Notes under the pieces: model-generated
Databases searched by the model: none
What the model was told of the DNA's origin: nothing
The model's input: only the letters and a program-made list of their open reading frames with translations
Origin: Xenosphaeropsis pyriputrescens
Lineage: Eukaryota; Ascomycota; Leotiomycetes; Phacidiales; Phacidiaceae
DNA length: 64,000 nucleotides
Direction: 5' to 3'
Assembly (NCBI GenBank): GCA_022609375.1
Contig: JAGKQE010000004.1
Coordinates: forward strand, 62,001-126,000
Shown here: one piece after another, positions 20,748-32,297 of the stretch
Numbering within the stretch: the first letter of the stretch is position 1
Layout of the letters: every line of letters starts with the position of its first letter
Program-made: the position numbers and the translations under genes

Positions 20748-21885
20748 CTACCCAAAATGAAACTTCTGCTTCAAACCATCGTAAATAATGAAAATGAACG
20801 CCGAACTCGGCGCGCTTCTTAGCACAGTGATACCACAGCCACGATAGAGACCGCTCAAACCAGCTTGTCGCCAGAGCTTCATTCCTTCGGCACCAAAGGT
20901 CTGCATCTTGCCAGGCTCCACGACGCTCGTCTGCATGCGACTTTTGATCGTATCTGCGGGAAAGAAGAGAAAGTTGTAACTCATACCAGCAGAAGCTCCT
21001 GCGCATGCCTGTTGCCAGAGTGGCAAGGGAGCCTCTGCAGGGTGGTCGAGGGGCGCTGTGCGCGCATTGTATCTGCGGAAAAGGAGAGTTGCCGTCTCCT
21101 TGGCGCCGAACCAAGCAGAGCAGCCACCAGTCTCACGGATCAGCGTGCCCAACTGCCCGTTCCAGAAGCCGGCAAGGCCCTGGTGTCGGAAGACTTCGCG
21201 GATGATGGAGAGCGGGTTGGGCGAGGTGTGTATTGTTCCCGTCGGCGTGGATATCACTGGGACTTGCATCTTACACTTCACGAGTTCGACAGGTGTAAGG
21301 ACTAGACTTGTAAAAGCACCAGCTATACCGCCTGTTGCAAAGAGTACGGATAGTGGAAGAGGTTTTTCTGAGGAGTAGAGGCCTGTGGCGAAGAGCGCGT
21401 TTTGTGCTAGACGCTCCCAGAAGAAGAGGGAGGATGTTTCGAGCGCAGCACCTATAAGCGGTGCGCTTATACCACGGTAGAGCCCCATAAATCCATCCGC
21501 ACGGTAGGACTGGCGGAAGCAATCGAGCGGACCTTTATACTGGAGGGGGAGGTGGTCTGGTTGAGATTGGAGTCGTACTTTCACTGTATCGAAAGGGTAT
21601 TCGATGTATTTTCCTGCGATTCCTGCTATCTGAGGCAAAATTGTTAGTGAGATTATCGAATATAGTGATGGGCAGGCTTTTCTATATTTTTTTCTGTTTT
21701 TGAAAGGCTTGATCTGTTGTGCTGGATGATTATGAGAAATGACATACTGATCCAAAGACAATGTCTTCGATTGCGTCCATGCTTGCTTCTTTAGTTTTGG
21801 CCACAACCTTTGCGGGTTTTGAAGAGAGCATGGTCGGGGTAGTCGGGGACGGAGCCCCTCTGATGTCGGATTTCATAGCACTCAT
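20748..21885 (-). CDS. Mitochondrial ornithine carrier (Arg-13/Ort1 type, SLC25 family)
   Basis: Mitochondrial carrier that exports ornithine from the matrix for cytosolic arginine synthesis (Arg-13 in Neurospora, Ort1/Arg11 in yeast). Exons 21885-21748 and 21629-20748, coding 339 residues. Three carrier repeats are seen, each with a P-x-[DE]-x-x-[KR] signature: PFDTVK (58-63), PVELVK and PADTIK. The closeness to Ort1 shows in IVFGSIAGIAGKYIEYPFDTVKVRLQ-type sequence around residues 42-67, SLVLTPVELVKCKMQV, and the last repeat FPADTIKSRMQT ... GLSGLYRGCGITVLRS. The start at 21885 (MSAMKSD) is the first in-frame ATG; ATGs 18 codons on and later would also leave the carrier intact. The exact substrate is inferred from family similarity. 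Confidence 0.9.
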
Positions 21886-22667
21886 GATGGGATTTCCTCT
21901 TTTTGCTCAAACACTCTTTCAAACCAAACCGGAGAGTAAGTGATCAAGATGCGAAGTCGGATTTCTTAAGTAACTGCGTCTGAAAGCTGCAGTGGGGCTA
22001 TGGAGGCGGCATCTAGAGTCCCGAGCGGTGTAAAGCAGTGACCAAGTGTGGGCAATGTGGGCAGCGTGGCCAGGAAAAAGGACGCCAAAGATGAAAAGTG
22101 AGGGAATAATCTAATCAGATCAAATGATTCTGATGCCTTTTTTGCTTGGCAAGATGAGGCGGGCCAATAGATATGCCTGAGGGCGTCGAAATGAACGGGT
22201 GAGAATCAGCAAAAGCCGACAGGGAAGAGAGAAAATTGTGTAATGGAAATGTTTCTGAGGAGAGTGAGAGGAGGCAGATGGTGGATACGAATGGATGGAA
22301 TGGATGGAATGGATGACAAGAGACACATGAATACGAAAGATGAGCGAGCAAGGAGGAGGAGAGGAGAGGAGAGGAGGGGAGAGTAGGTAATAAGAAATGC
22401 AAGAGAAAATGAGCAACGAGATGATAGAAATGACGATAGAAGATGAGATGAGTAATAAGTAAGTAATAAAATGGGTTTGTTCCTTTTTCAAGTACAAGGT
22501 ACAAGAACTTAATACAGGTACAAAGAACGAGGGTCGGATTAATTATGCTTCTTCGTCCGAGGATGCCCCATATGGCGGATCAACGATATTGCGGATATGG
22601 AAATTTCAAAGCGATAAGGGAAGAGAAGCTAGCTGGTGATTGTGGGAGTTGAGAATTCGTTCGCGTA

Positions 22668-22701
22668 CAGAAGAGAAAGAGAAAGAGAAAGAGAAGAGGA
22701 A
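22668..22701. repeat. Purine (GAAAGA) tract
   Basis: Repeated agagaaagagaaagagaaag units in the upstream region of CGR1. Confidence 0.8.
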
Positions 22702-22799
22702 GAGGAGTTCAAGAAGAAGAAACGAGAACAAAAAGAAAGGAAGAATCAGAGGACGAAGGATATTGCACAACCAACACCACCGTTGCAATCACGAACAAA

Positions 22800-22830
22800 A
22801 CCAACACCAACACCAACACCAATACCAACA
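22800..22830. repeat. CCAACA hexanucleotide repeat
   Basis: About five copies of ccaaca with one ccaata variant, probably in the CGR1 5' leader. Confidence 0.85.
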
Positions 22831-22897
22831 TCAATCTCATTTTTCCATTTAATCCCCACACCATCTCTCACGCCAACTGCATATCCCCTCCTCCAAC

Positions 22898-23413
22898 ATG
22901 TCCATTGAAAACGTTTCCCCAACCGTGGTGACTCCTCTCGGAGATGCCGGTGCTCCTCAAGGCATGCGCAAGAACGGTAATTCCACGATGATCACCTTCC
23001 CAACGACAAATTCACTGACGAGATCCAACCAGGCAAACAATGGCACGCGCCAAAGGCTGCTTTCCGCCCAAAGGCCGGAAACCAGACCTACGAGAAGCGC
23101 GACGCCGAGAGAAAGGCCATGGCGGCCGTGAAGGCGAAGGAGAGAGAGATGAAGGAGGAGAAGGAGACCGCAAGAAAGGTATGCGCGAGATGCACTCCCG
23201 GGATCTTCGGATCTTCGAATCCTGCGACACGGCGATTACGTGTTTGGCTGCTAATCTTTCTTCTGTCGTTAGGCACATACCCAGGCCATCAAGGAGAAGA
23301 GAGCGGCGAAGGAGGAGAAGGCTCGATATGAGAAGTTGGCCGAGACCATGCACAAGAAGCGTGTGGAGCGACTCAAGAGAAAGGAGAAGAGAAACAAGAT
23401 GATCAAGTCGTAG
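22898..23413 (+). CDS. CGR1: rRNA-processing protein Cgr1
   Basis: Small, very basic nucleolar protein needed for processing of pre-rRNA and assembly of the 60S subunit. Exons 22898-22976, 23033-23178 and 23273-23413, coding 121 residues, the normal family size. The diagnostic sequence is GMRKNGKQWHAPKAAFRP, which is rebuilt only by joining exon 1 (ending in GMRKN plus one base) to exon 2. Then come long Lys/Glu/Arg helices (KAKEREMKEEKETARK, KEKRAAKEEKARYEKL) and the tail MHKKRVERLKRKEKRNKMIKS. The two introns have canonical gtaatt...cag and gtatgc...tag ends. No anomalies. Confidence 0.95.
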
Positions 23414-23844
23414 ACTTAGCAGCCCGCACTCTCATGGGCATCATCGGCGTTTCTTGTGGGATTTATTATGGGCGTTTCGACCGGTGCTTCATTCTTTCGA
23501 CTTGACGAAATGTAGCGATTTAAGAAGGAAATTCATATACCAAATATTCATTCTACAACCATCAAAAGCAAAGCTCCATTTACACACGAGCACTGAAGTC
23601 CCTCTGCCCAAGTCCTCACGCACTTCTCAACCGCCCAGAAATCATCTTCGTGACCAACAAGCAGAAACACATTATCGGCAATCGCTTAACCACAGCCTCG
23701 CATACCGCACCCGTCATCACCAACTCGCAACATGCAGCACCAACACCACCAACCCAAAATGTAGCTCCCCTCCCCTCCCCCTCTCCCTCACAACCACCCC
23801 AACACCAACAACGAAACCCACACATACACACAAAAAAAAAAAAC
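23414..23844. other. Intergenic region between CGR1 and the coiled-coil membrane protein gene
   Basis: 431 bases containing the CGR1 3' UTR and the promoter/leader of the next gene. It is C-rich with CCAAC/CCCTC tracts near 23760-23830 and an A-run just before the downstream ATG. The next gene's frame stays open upstream to 23650. Confidence 0.5.
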
Positions 23845-25107
23845 ATGACCACCTCCGACCCCAAATCCGCATTCCCCTCCTCGCCCCCCCGCCCCTCCCT
23901 CCACCTCTCCCGCTCCATCTCCGAAGCCTCGCCGCCGAAAGCGAGCCCCTCGAGGCGCTACCGTCCGCATCACCACCACCATCATCCGCACCTGCACCGC
24001 CGCGAGAGAGACGATCGCGCGGGCCCCCTCGCCGCCGTGCCGAACCTGTCACTCGCCGCCTCGCATGCCGTCGGTGAGACGCGTAGTGAGGGCGTCACGC
24101 CGGCCGGGAGCAGGAACGGGAGTGGGCGGAACAGTGTGTTTGTGGGGGATGGGAGGGAGGGGAGTAGGAGTGGGAATGGGAGTGGGAATGGGGAGGGAGG
24201 GGGAGGGGGATGGGGTGGGGGTTTGGCTTGGAGGATGGTTGAGGATGGGGAGGTTAGGGAGGAGAAGGAACGGGCTGCTTTGAGGGCTACGTGAGTTTTT
24301 CTGGGCCTTTGCTTTGCTTCACATTGTGCTGTGTTGCATTGTGTTCTGTGCTGGATGGATGGGTGGGCGATGAACACTCGCTGACTGTTTACCAGGGACC
24401 TACGGAATTCGCTGCTGGATTTGAATACACTTTCGAACGATGCTACGCGCCGACTCGACAACACATACTATTCGATCCTCGAGAAGCTCAGCGTGCTGCA
24501 CAACACCATAGCCTCCATGATGGAGCTCGCCCAGCTAGCGAAGAAGCTGAACTCGGACTTCGACGCCGAGACACAGGAAGTCATCGACGAGGTCGAAACA
24601 CAGATGGAAGCGTTCAAGGGCTTCCAAGAGCAAGACGAGAAAATCGAGAAGCTGGAGGCCAGGATCAAGAGCGGGAGGGGGCGCGTGAAGGAACTGGGCG
24701 ATCGCCTGGAGGTCGTGCGGGCGCGTGTCGACGGCTGGGAGAAATACGAGGGTGCGTGGAAGAACAAGACGAAGACGAGGCTGCGCGTGCTCTGGCTGGG
24801 TACGGGGCTCGTCGTGCTAGCTTTCGTCGCGCTCGTCATGCTGCCGCATATCTCGGGGGGCAAGACGAGTGGTGAGTTCGTGCATGCTGCCAATATCAGC
24901 AGTCTGAGCGCCAAGATACCCAGCTTGGACAGCTTGGAGGGCCCGAGTTGGGAGATGGCTGAGGGGAAGGTGGACGTGGAGGAGGAGGAGGAGGCTGCCA
25001 AGCTCCCTGATGAGGCGAAGGAGGCCGTTGAGAATCTTAGGGTTGCGCATACGGGGCCGGTGCCTGGTGAGGAGGATCCTAGATTAAGGGTGTTTGATGA
25101 ATTATGA
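23845..25107 (+). CDS. Conserved hypothetical coiled-coil protein with one membrane segment
   Basis: Exons 23845-24290 and 24396-25107, coding 385 residues. The N-terminal third is low-complexity: Ser/Pro-rich, a histidine run (HHHHHHPHLH), then Gly/Asn/Ser-rich sequence. Exon 2 encodes a long helical, probably coiled-coil part (TLSNDATRRLDNTYYSILEKL, KKLNSDFDAETQEVIDEVE, DEKIEKLEARIKSGRGRVKEL). A hydrophobic segment follows (LWLGTGLVVLAFVALVML, about residue 278-295), then an acidic tail with EEEEEA. It looks like a single-pass, C-terminally anchored membrane protein. I do not know the family name; similar proteins are likely in other Pezizomycotina. An in-frame upstream ATG (23650) would add 65 low-complexity residues and is less likely. 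Confidence 0.75.
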
Positions 25108-25987
25108 TACATGCCGTGCGTACATACACAGCACAGATACCTTTGCCAAGATCGATATCTGGTGAGCTACGTGCCTCTTCTCGGCCACTCGATCCGAAAT
25201 GTGGAGATGGGGACTTTTTCTTAGGCAGTGATGGCTGCCGTGTATGCATCGTACCTCGCTTTGTGCATATTGTACTTTAGGTAGGTTCGCAGGGCTGCTT
25301 TGCCGGAGTCCTAGTGTCTACAACCGTTCGGCGCCATTGCTCGAGTTGATATGCGGGCCGGTGATTGTGAGGGTGTTCGTGAGGTGCATCGTGTAGGTAC
25401 ACCGGTACACGTGAATATGCAATTGCCAAGAGGCCTAGGACTACTCATTCCAAGGCATTGTGGGTCGATTCTGGGCGTTGAATGGCGAGCACGACGGTAG
25501 AATAAGTGCTCTCTTTTTAAGACGCTTGAAGCTGAGTCTTGGAGCTCTAGATGACAAATGAGAGGGAGAGGGGAGTCAAGAGCTTGTGGACTCGTGAGCT
25601 TGGAGACTGTATGTAGTACGTAGTAGATAGTAAATTGGATGTCAATGTCAATCTGCATGGAACAGGAATGGCTGTGCTCTCTTCAGCTGATGACAGCAGA
25701 TCCACATGCACCGCAAGTATTCAAGTGCGCTGCGCATGCGATGACATGTATGGATACATATACGTAGTAAGTTAAGGATATATTTGTAAGTGTACTATGT
25801 ATGTAGAGGACTCCTTTTTGTTTTGTTTGTATTTTCATAGTTATTCTCTTCTATTACCGGTATTATCTTGTTACCTTGTATGAATAGATGGTACGCGGCT
25901 GGCGGGCACGCCCAAGCCAATGTGTACATCGGGCCATCACTCGCGTCCACTCCGCCCTGTACAATAGCGTCATCATCTTGCGTGGTG

Positions 25988-26031
25988 GGATGAGGTATGA
26001 GGTATGAGGCATGAGGCATGAGGCATGAGGG
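25988..26031. repeat. ATGAGGC/ATGAGGT tandem repeat
   Basis: Five to six copies of a seven-base unit (atgaggt changing to atgaggc). Confidence 0.9.
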
Positions 26032-26410
26032 GATCGAGATTTCTCTTGTTGATACTCGTCGACGAAACTACATTGATTATTGTAGAAACACCTTGACTTG
26101 AATGAAGAACCAAGGAGCATTTCCAAATACTATCGGCCTTGAATTGAATGTCCTGGCCATTGTGTGTTCATCAGTCTTTTGTAGTACGAAATAAGTCGTA
26201 TAAGAGTAGGTAATATGTTTGTACATACATACATACTTGACATGTTGAGAGCGAGAGTACGTACAGTCTTCCCTGATACCTTGTCGCACACCCATCCGCC
26301 TCCACTTCTTCTTGGCTGGGAAGAAGAGGGAGGAGAGGGAGGAAAAGAAAGAGAAAGAGAAATACTGCCATGTCCAAACATAGTATCATCTGATCAAGAA
26401 ATGTAGAATA

Positions 26411-26446
26411 CGAGCCGTAAGCCGTGAGCCGTGAGCCGTGAGCCGC
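26411..26446. repeat. CCGTGAG tandem repeat
   Basis: Four to five copies of agccgtg, starting with the variant agccgta. Confidence 0.9.
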
Positions 26447-27024
26447 GAATGACATGTATTCGTGAGACTTGTAGAGTAAGCTGTCTGCCTATCTGTCGAG
26501 TCTATCTACAGTATGGACTATGGACCAAGAGCTACCCCAGTGACAACAAATCTCAAATCCTCAAAAGTCTTGTCTTGTCTTGTCTTCTCTTCTCTTCCTC
26601 TCTCTCACCTACTCACCTACTTACTCACTTACTCCCTTCTTCATTTCCATCTCCATCTCCATCTTTATCTCCCTTCCTCTCACTCTCCTTGTAAATCATT
26701 CAAGACGCGATACCAGGTAGTCATCTCTTTGCCCGCTCTCTTCCTACTACGGACATTATTTGATCGACCTGCCTTGACCTGGAAACGCACATACCGAGCG
26801 ATCATCTATCTACACCAAAAACACATCATACCCCGCCAACCTCTCATATTCACAGAACCTTGGATCTGAGCTAAGCACCTGATTACGCAACACCAACAGT
26901 GAGCTCATCAAAACACCACGAACTCTTCTCTCGTGAGAAGTAAAAAGAGAGAGAGAGAGAGAAAGAAAGAGAAAAGAGAGCAGGATAGTAAAGGATATTA
27001 CTGCTGCCTACTGTCTCTGCGAAT

Positions 27025-30000
27025 ATGGCGTCCAGGCCGGCAACCGATGCCCCAAATTTCATGGCCGACAGCAATGTCACAAATGCAACCACCGACGCAG
27101 CAGCCACAACAACAATACCCGTGAGAACGAAGGCCGATGAATCTGCACCGTTCCAACAGACATCAAGCTCGCAAGTGGGACAAGTACTGACGGGCAAGCA
27201 AGAACACTGTACGTATTGCATGATTGGCTGAACTTCTTGGGAGGTTTGAAGTGCTAACTTGCTTGTAAACAGACCTGAAGCGCGAACTTATCTCCCAACA
27301 AGTCAAGTATGAAATTACGGAGCTCAACTCCCCCACCGCCTTACGGCGATTCGGTGCTCCTTTCCGCTCAGAATTCGGTGAGGTTTCGCCATTGAATTCA
27401 GATCTTCCAATTCTTCGTTACATCTTCGTACATCATGTGCGCGAATTCCCATTCTTGGATAAGGCGCGAGAGAAGGAATTTTGGCAGGACAAATTACAGG
27501 TGGTGAGTTGATACCGCAGAAACACGAAGTATGGGGGAAAAAATTATTAAGCTAACTTCTTATTCTGCGCAGTTCCTCGAGTCCTTTGCCACAAAGCACA
27601 TCTCATCCTCGGAAGACCGACTTGAAGAAACAAAGCGGAGGAAATTATCCCTAAAATGCCAGAAATTGGTGGAGCTTATGATGGTCTCTGGAGTCCCGAC
27701 TGCGTCTGGCTACGAAGAGAGAATTCGATTTTCGGAGCTGGAGGTTGTAGATGCTGGAGCAATTGATCATGGTGTTTTTTCGAGTATACCGGAGGGTAAT
27801 TATATCAATGGGTGGGATGTCAATGTCGCCGGTGTAAGAACGACAGCTGTAAAGAGGAACATTAGATATCATAACCATGCTGTAAGTTTGGCCGGCAACT
27901 ATCCTAGTACGGCTACTAATTTTATAGGAATTTATTTTGCGAATCAAGAAGAAGGGAGACATGGAGTACTTTGTTGGGCGACGATACGGTGACTTTTCTA
28001 GAATGTACAAGAGATTGCAGACCGAATTGCCTGGCAAGGTTCTTCCCCCTTTGCCAAGGAAGAACAAGCAGAGTTCGACTGCATCAGGATTACTGAGCAG
28101 TTTCACTGGCAAAGACGACGATGCCTCATCCATCTCGTCAGTCTCGACAATGGGCCAAGCTTTACCAGTTGAAGGTGGATCGGGTAAGAACTTGACAGTC
28201 AAGGATCATCGCCGATCTACATCTTCTGCTTCATTTAGATATTCTCCGCGCAATTCTACAGACGCCTTTGGCCCTCCCTCTCCAAAGGGTGATGCGCCAG
28301 TCATCTTATGGCGTGAGGCCCAGCGTGTCTCATTGAGAGCTTTCTTGCGCACCTGTCTGTCGAACTCACAGATTGCAAACACTGGAGCTATGCGAGAATT
28401 CCTCACTCTCAAACCAACGACTCCTAAAGACGCTGATGTCATAGACATTGAGCGAAGACGGGTCATGGATGAGAAGCGTGTTGAGGAACAGAAGCAATTC
28501 TACGAGATTGCAAGGAAAAGAGCCGCCGAGCTTGATATCTATATGGAGCAGTAAGTTCTTCAGAGCCGATAAACCCCAGGGCCAAAATTGCTAATATATA
28601 TCATAGATTCCGCCAGGATATTGTTGAGAGTAATGGACTTTCCCGTTTGTTTAAAGAGATAAAGGTGAAATCAAAGATTCAAGATCTAAGCATTCAGTAC
28701 CAGAAATTCGCAGAATGGCTTCGTATTGAAGTTGCTGCGACTATCTACCATCTCTTTTTGGCCGAAGACAACTCCCCTGAGCTATTTGCCCAAGCCAAAA
28801 AGATCCATTCTATGATTCCATACACTATTCTCAAAAACGCTATTCGTATTGCGAACCCAGCGGCTGTCATGTCTAGTGTGCTTGATATTTTTCTCGCCCA
28901 ACCATTCGGCGCCAGGTCGCTAATGCAAAGAATCTTTTCTTTGACTTTGAACGATGGAATCAGGACTTTCCAGAAGTCTATTGATTCGCTCGTCGCCAAA
29001 ATTGCGGATCCGGTTTTATGCGAAAAGCTCAAGCAATTCTCGGAGGCATCTGAAGATACCAAGAACATCATTCGTTTGGAATCGGAAGAGGATCAGGTCG
29101 ATCTTATTGTTGCGATCTTGCGATCAGAACTCCTCGAGCCACCTCTTACATCCCAGCAGATTGGCACAATTTTCAATGCCTATGTGGCATGGAACAATGC
29201 TGTGGATAATGTCGACGACGAGATGAAACAGGGAGCGGAATTGTTCTCGCATCTCAAGCAATTGCTCAAGTTGTACACCAGACAGCGCGACAAGGCTATG
29301 ATGCTCAGCATAATTGAGGAGCCCGTTACGCTTCAACTCCTTCGAGATCTTTTCACGATTTTCTATGAACCGCTCGTGCGAGTCTATAAGTCTGCGAATG
29401 TTTACAACAGCGTCACAGATTTCGCTGCGTTTGTCGATGACATGATTACTGTAAGTTGTCTTCCAGTTCAACTCATTTGAACAAAACTAACCAGCCTAGG
29501 TTGTTGAGAAAGCCCAACTACAAGATGTCTCCGCAGACCCCAACCAGACTGTTCAGTCCTTCATTGACCTCTGCCAACGCCACGAGCACAACTTCTACAA
29601 GTTTGTGCACGAAGTGCACACTCATGATAACGGTCTCTTCGAGCAATTGATGGGCTGGATCGAGGGTATCCTCGAATTCTTGCGCCAAGGACCCAAGGGC
29701 GGCAAGTTAGACATGAACGCACTCTTCGCCGGCGCCGTCTCCGTGAACCAAGTAGACCAGTCCAAGGTCGTCGCCGAGATAGATTCGCTCATCGACTGGC
29801 AAGAGAAGCGCAAGAAATGGCACCAGGACAAGACGCGTCAGAAGATGGCTGCCGAGGGAACCTCAGCTGGCGGCCTTGACGTACCCGGTGGCATTGCCTT
29901 CAAGAGCTCGGATTTCGGCCTTGATCAGATGGACCTACAGGATATGAACTATGAGACGGAGGACGAGTCCAGTGATGAGGACGAGGCGGCTGATGATCTG

Positions 30001-30150
30001 GATCCCATCGAGGCCGAGCGTAAGCGTAGGGCGAAGAAACAGGATCATCTTCGAAGGACGGCGGGCGAGCCGCTTAAGCCTGCGGTGACGGAGGTGGAGA
30101 AGATGCGCGACGGCTTCTTGAGCATGTTGAGGATGGTGCTGGCTGATTAG
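27025..30150 (+). CDS. PX domain protein of the Ypr097w family (PX-associated and DUF3818 regions)
   Basis: Large phosphoinositide-binding protein related to yeast Ypr097w, which is linked to lipid distribution. Exons 27025-27208, 27273-27502, 27573-27881, 27928-28550, 28607-29450 and 29500-30150, coding 946 residues. Order of parts: a disordered N-terminus; a PX-associated domain (YLKRELISQQVKYEITELN, LPILRYIFVHHVREFPFLD); a PX domain beginning VNVAGVRTTAVKRNIRYHNH with the lipid-pocket sequence RRYGDFSRMYKRL and LPPLPRKNK, carrying a Ser-rich insert; then the DUF3818-type helical half (IPYTILKNAIRIANPAAVM, FRQDIVESNGLSRLFKEI). An acidic stretch (ETEDESSDEDEAADDLDP) lies near the C-terminus. 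All six exons join in frame with canonical splice ends. Convergent with PUS3. Confidence 0.92.
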
Positions 30151-30374
30151 GCAGATGTGATTGTATGGTTGCACGCAATACAGATGGGTTACGGGTGGGT
30201 TTGGCATCACGCATTAGGGTATGGTATGGTATGACATAGGGCTTTTATTAAGTGGTATTTCGCGCTGGATAGAAGAACTTCTACAATAGACGCGTGTGTT
30301 CTTCTTCTTGTCCAAATCATCCATTGATACTGCTTCGCTTCATGAATTGAAATCTCCTCTATTATCTGATCTCT

Positions 30375-31964
30375 CTACTCATTCGCAGCCTCCTCCGCCT
30401 CCGCCTCCGCCGCCTCCGCCGCCTCCCCAAACCTCAGCCTCTTGACGCCCGCCTCCTTCATCGCAGCCCCATCCGCATAGCCCTTCTTCTGCGCAAACTT
30501 ATCGTTGATCTCCGCCGGGCTATCCATAATCGGTTTGCGCATGACCTGCACATACTCGCCCTGCAAGCGGAACCCATCGCCACCATCAAACGCCTTCTGA
30601 CTCCTCCCACCCTTCCGCCCCTTGGGCAACACGAGGTCCCGATCGACCTCGCCGCCCTGCCGACTCACCAGATGGATCAGGCTGCCCGCCAGCACCTCTT
30701 CGATCTTGTCGGCGCGCCACACCCGCCACAGATCGTCCATCAGGCCCCCGACCCCGTACTTGCCCTCCGCACTCACCCACTCCCACTCCAGCCCCCCCGC
30801 AAACACGCAGTCCCACAGCACCAGCGGCGTGTCCTGCGCCATCTCATACATCGGCCGCCGCGGCGTGCGCTCCACGTCCAGCAGCTCCGCCACCACCGAC
30901 GCCTTCTCCAGCCCCTGCCCCACCAGGAACAGCACCGCCACCATGCACCGCACCTGGTGCCACAGGAACGCCGACCCGTGCAGCGTGAACGCGTAGACCT
31001 TCGGCGCCCCCGTATCCGGCACCGCGCCCACGGCCGCCTCGGCGTCCGCGTCCGCGTTCGACCCCGCGATGGCCGTGTCGTTCGGCAGGAACGGCGCCGT
31101 CTGCACGTACGACGGCGCCGATGTCCGCGCCGGCACCTCCTCGATCTCGGCGTGGAAGATGCGCCGGTCGAAATTGCTGATCTGCTTCGACGGGTCCACC
31201 TTGCAGAAGTTGCGGAAGTCGTGCAGGCCTACGTACAGGTGCGCGGCTTCGCGCATGGCGGCGATGTCGAGCCAGCCGTCCTTGTGCGGCGTTGGCTTGG
31301 TGTTACCCGATGCGGAGGTGGATGTCGACGTGAGGGGTGTCAGGGGGCTCGGGATGGGCGCGAAAGCCGGCTGGGTGAAGAAGTATTTGTACTGGCGTTC
31401 GACGCACGAGAAGCGGGCGGAGAAGTCGGCTGGGGGAGTCGGGCACCAGGCCAGGATGCGGATCTCGGGGGGCAGGAGGCGGTTGAGGAGTTGGCAGTAG
31501 GGCAGCTCGTCCTTGATGGGATCGAAAGGGCGTTCCGCTTTCTCGCTTTCGGCATTGTCGATGTCCATTTTTGATGCTGTCTCCGCGCCTTCTTCGCTCT
31601 TGGGCAATGGCCGGTTGCTGCGCACTCGGATCCCGATCACTTGCCCGAAGGCGCTGACGCCCTTGTCTGTTCGTCCGCACTTGCTGTAATCCGTTCCCTC
31701 CCAGCTGATGTCGCCGTCTGGCAGCGTTTTCTTGCCATCGGGAAGTGTGGGCGAGATCAAATGCGCTTTCCGAAGGGCCTTCCATAACTCTTCTTCGATC
31801 GTGGGTCGAGGCGTCTTGTTGTTGAGATGGTGCTCAAAGCCATTGTAGTTTTTGCCCAGGTAGGCCAACTTGAATGCTACTAATCTCGTGGAATATTTCG
31901 AGGAGTCGAACGCTTTGTCTCTCCGTTGCTTCTTATATGGTTTCGGTGATGCGCGTGGATGCAT
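30375..31964 (-). CDS. tRNA pseudouridine(38/39) synthase (Pus3/Deg1)
   Basis: TruA-type enzyme that converts uridine to pseudouridine at positions 38 and 39 of tRNA anticodon arms. Single exon, 529 residues, ATG at 31964. Seen: SKYSTRLVAFKLAYLGKNYNG near the N-terminus, the catalytic loop CGRTDKGVSA with the nucleophile D100, LNRLLPPEIRILAWCP, ARFSCVERQYKYFF, and HDFRNFCKVDPSKQISNF. Together these are the Deg1/Pus3 hallmarks rather than those of Pus1. Fungal inserts are Ser/Thr/Pro-rich (about 215-235) and Ala/Asp-rich (about 295-310). The C-terminus is Ala/Glu-rich (EAAEAAEAEAEEAA). The coding DNA is strongly GC-rich from about 30600 to 31600. The gene ends 224 bases from the convergent PX-protein gene. 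Confidence 0.93.
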   Translation of the reverse strand: MHPRASPKPYKKQRRDKAFDSSKYSTRLVAFKLAYLGKNYNGFEHHLNNKTPRPTIEEELWKALRKAHLISPTLPDGKKTLPDGDISWEGTDYSKCGRTDKGVSAFGQVIGIRVRSNRPLPKSEEGAETASKMDIDNAESEKAERPFDPIKDELPYCQLLNRLLPPEIRILAWCPTPPADFSARFSCVERQYKYFFTQPAFAPIPSPLTPLTSTSTSASGNTKPTPHKDGWLDIAAMREAAHLYVGLHDFRNFCKVDPSKQISNFDRRIFHAEIEEVPARTSAPSYVQTAPFLPNDTAIAGSNADADAEAAVGAVPDTGAPKVYAFTLHGSAFLWHQVRCMVAVLFLVGQGLEKASVVAELLDVERTPRRPMYEMAQDTPLVLWDCVFAGGLEWEWVSAEGKYGVGGLMDDLWRVWRADKIEEVLAGSLIHLVSRQGGEVDRDLVLPKGRKGGRSQKAFDGGDGFRLQGEYVQVMRKPIMDSPAEINDKFAQKKGYADGAAMKEAGVKRLRFGEAAEAAEAEAEEAANE

Positions 31965-32015
31965 CCTATGATGAATCAGCCCAATGGTTTCGAATTGGTC
32001 CTCTAGGACTATGTC

Positions 32016-32297
32016 TTACAATGCATTGTTTTTCTTGAGCTCGAGCTCCAGATCCGTGACCCTTTTGATCAGGTCCTCATTGCTCCAGCCACTGTAATCC
32101 ACGGCCTTGACTTCCTTCTCCATCCTTGCTTGTGCGCGCGCGTGCAATCGGCTGGCTATATCCTTCGTCCTCCACTTCCTGCTTCTCGACATAGAAAACT
32201 GAGCGCTATGTAGCTGGATCTGTAGTGGTAGCAAGATGTTGAGCGCAACAATTTGAGGACGCCTGATGCAGGTCAAGGCGTGGGCAAGCAGGTTCAT
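32016..32297 (-). CDS. Small probable mitochondrial protein, unidentified
   Basis: A 93-residue frame from ATG 32297 to the stop at 32016. The first 35 residues (MNLLAHALTCIRRPQIVALN...) are hydrophobic with Arg and without acidic residues, like a mitochondrial presequence. The rest, MSRSRKWRTKDIASRLHARA then DYSGWSNEDLIKRVTDLELE, is basic and then helical. The size and composition suggest a small mitochondrial ribosomal or assembly protein, but I do not recognise it. The frame stays open upstream with further ATGs that run into the neighbouring GTPase gene, so the start at 32297 is preferred. It is divergent from the GTPase gene over about 200 bases. Confidence 0.55.
   Translation of the reverse strand: MNLLAHALTCIRRPQIVALNILLPLQIQLHSAQFSMSRSRKWRTKDIASRLHARAQARMEKEVKAVDYSGWSNEDLIKRVTDLELELKKNNAL

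Larger units (their letters stand above)
21886..22897. other. Divergent promoter region between the ornithine carrier and CGR1
   Basis: About 1 kb serving two divergent genes. It contains an (ATGGATGG)-type repeat at 22290-22314, a GAAAGA purine run at about 22668-22700 and a CCAACA repeat at about 22800-22830, just before the CGR1 start. Overlapping minus-strand frames at 22115-22504 are low-complexity Leu/Ser/His sequence and not believable genes. Confidence 0.5.
25108..27024. other. Long intergenic region with low-complexity repeats
   Basis: About 1.9 kb with no supported gene. Short frames such as 25311-25658 (minus) and 26431-26694 (plus) have no recognisable content. Contains the atgaggc and ccgtgag repeats listed separately, a cttgt/cttct pyrimidine tract (about 26567-26640) and an AGAGAG purine tract (about 26940-26990) just before the PX-protein start. 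Confidence 0.5.

Noticed and set aside
22115..22504. Overlapping 129- and 125-codon minus-strand frames
   Set aside because: The translation is Leu/Ser/His low-complexity sequence from a purine/pyrimidine-rich promoter region between two divergent genes.
23190..23235. tRNA-like B-box (gatcttcgaatcctg) inside a CGR1 intron
   Set aside because: No A-box, acceptor stem or cloverleaf can be folded around it, and the intron is too short.
30672..31574. 300-codon plus-strand frame opposite PUS3
   Set aside because: It is the antisense shadow of the GC-rich PUS3 coding sequence (Arg/His-rich translation without domains).
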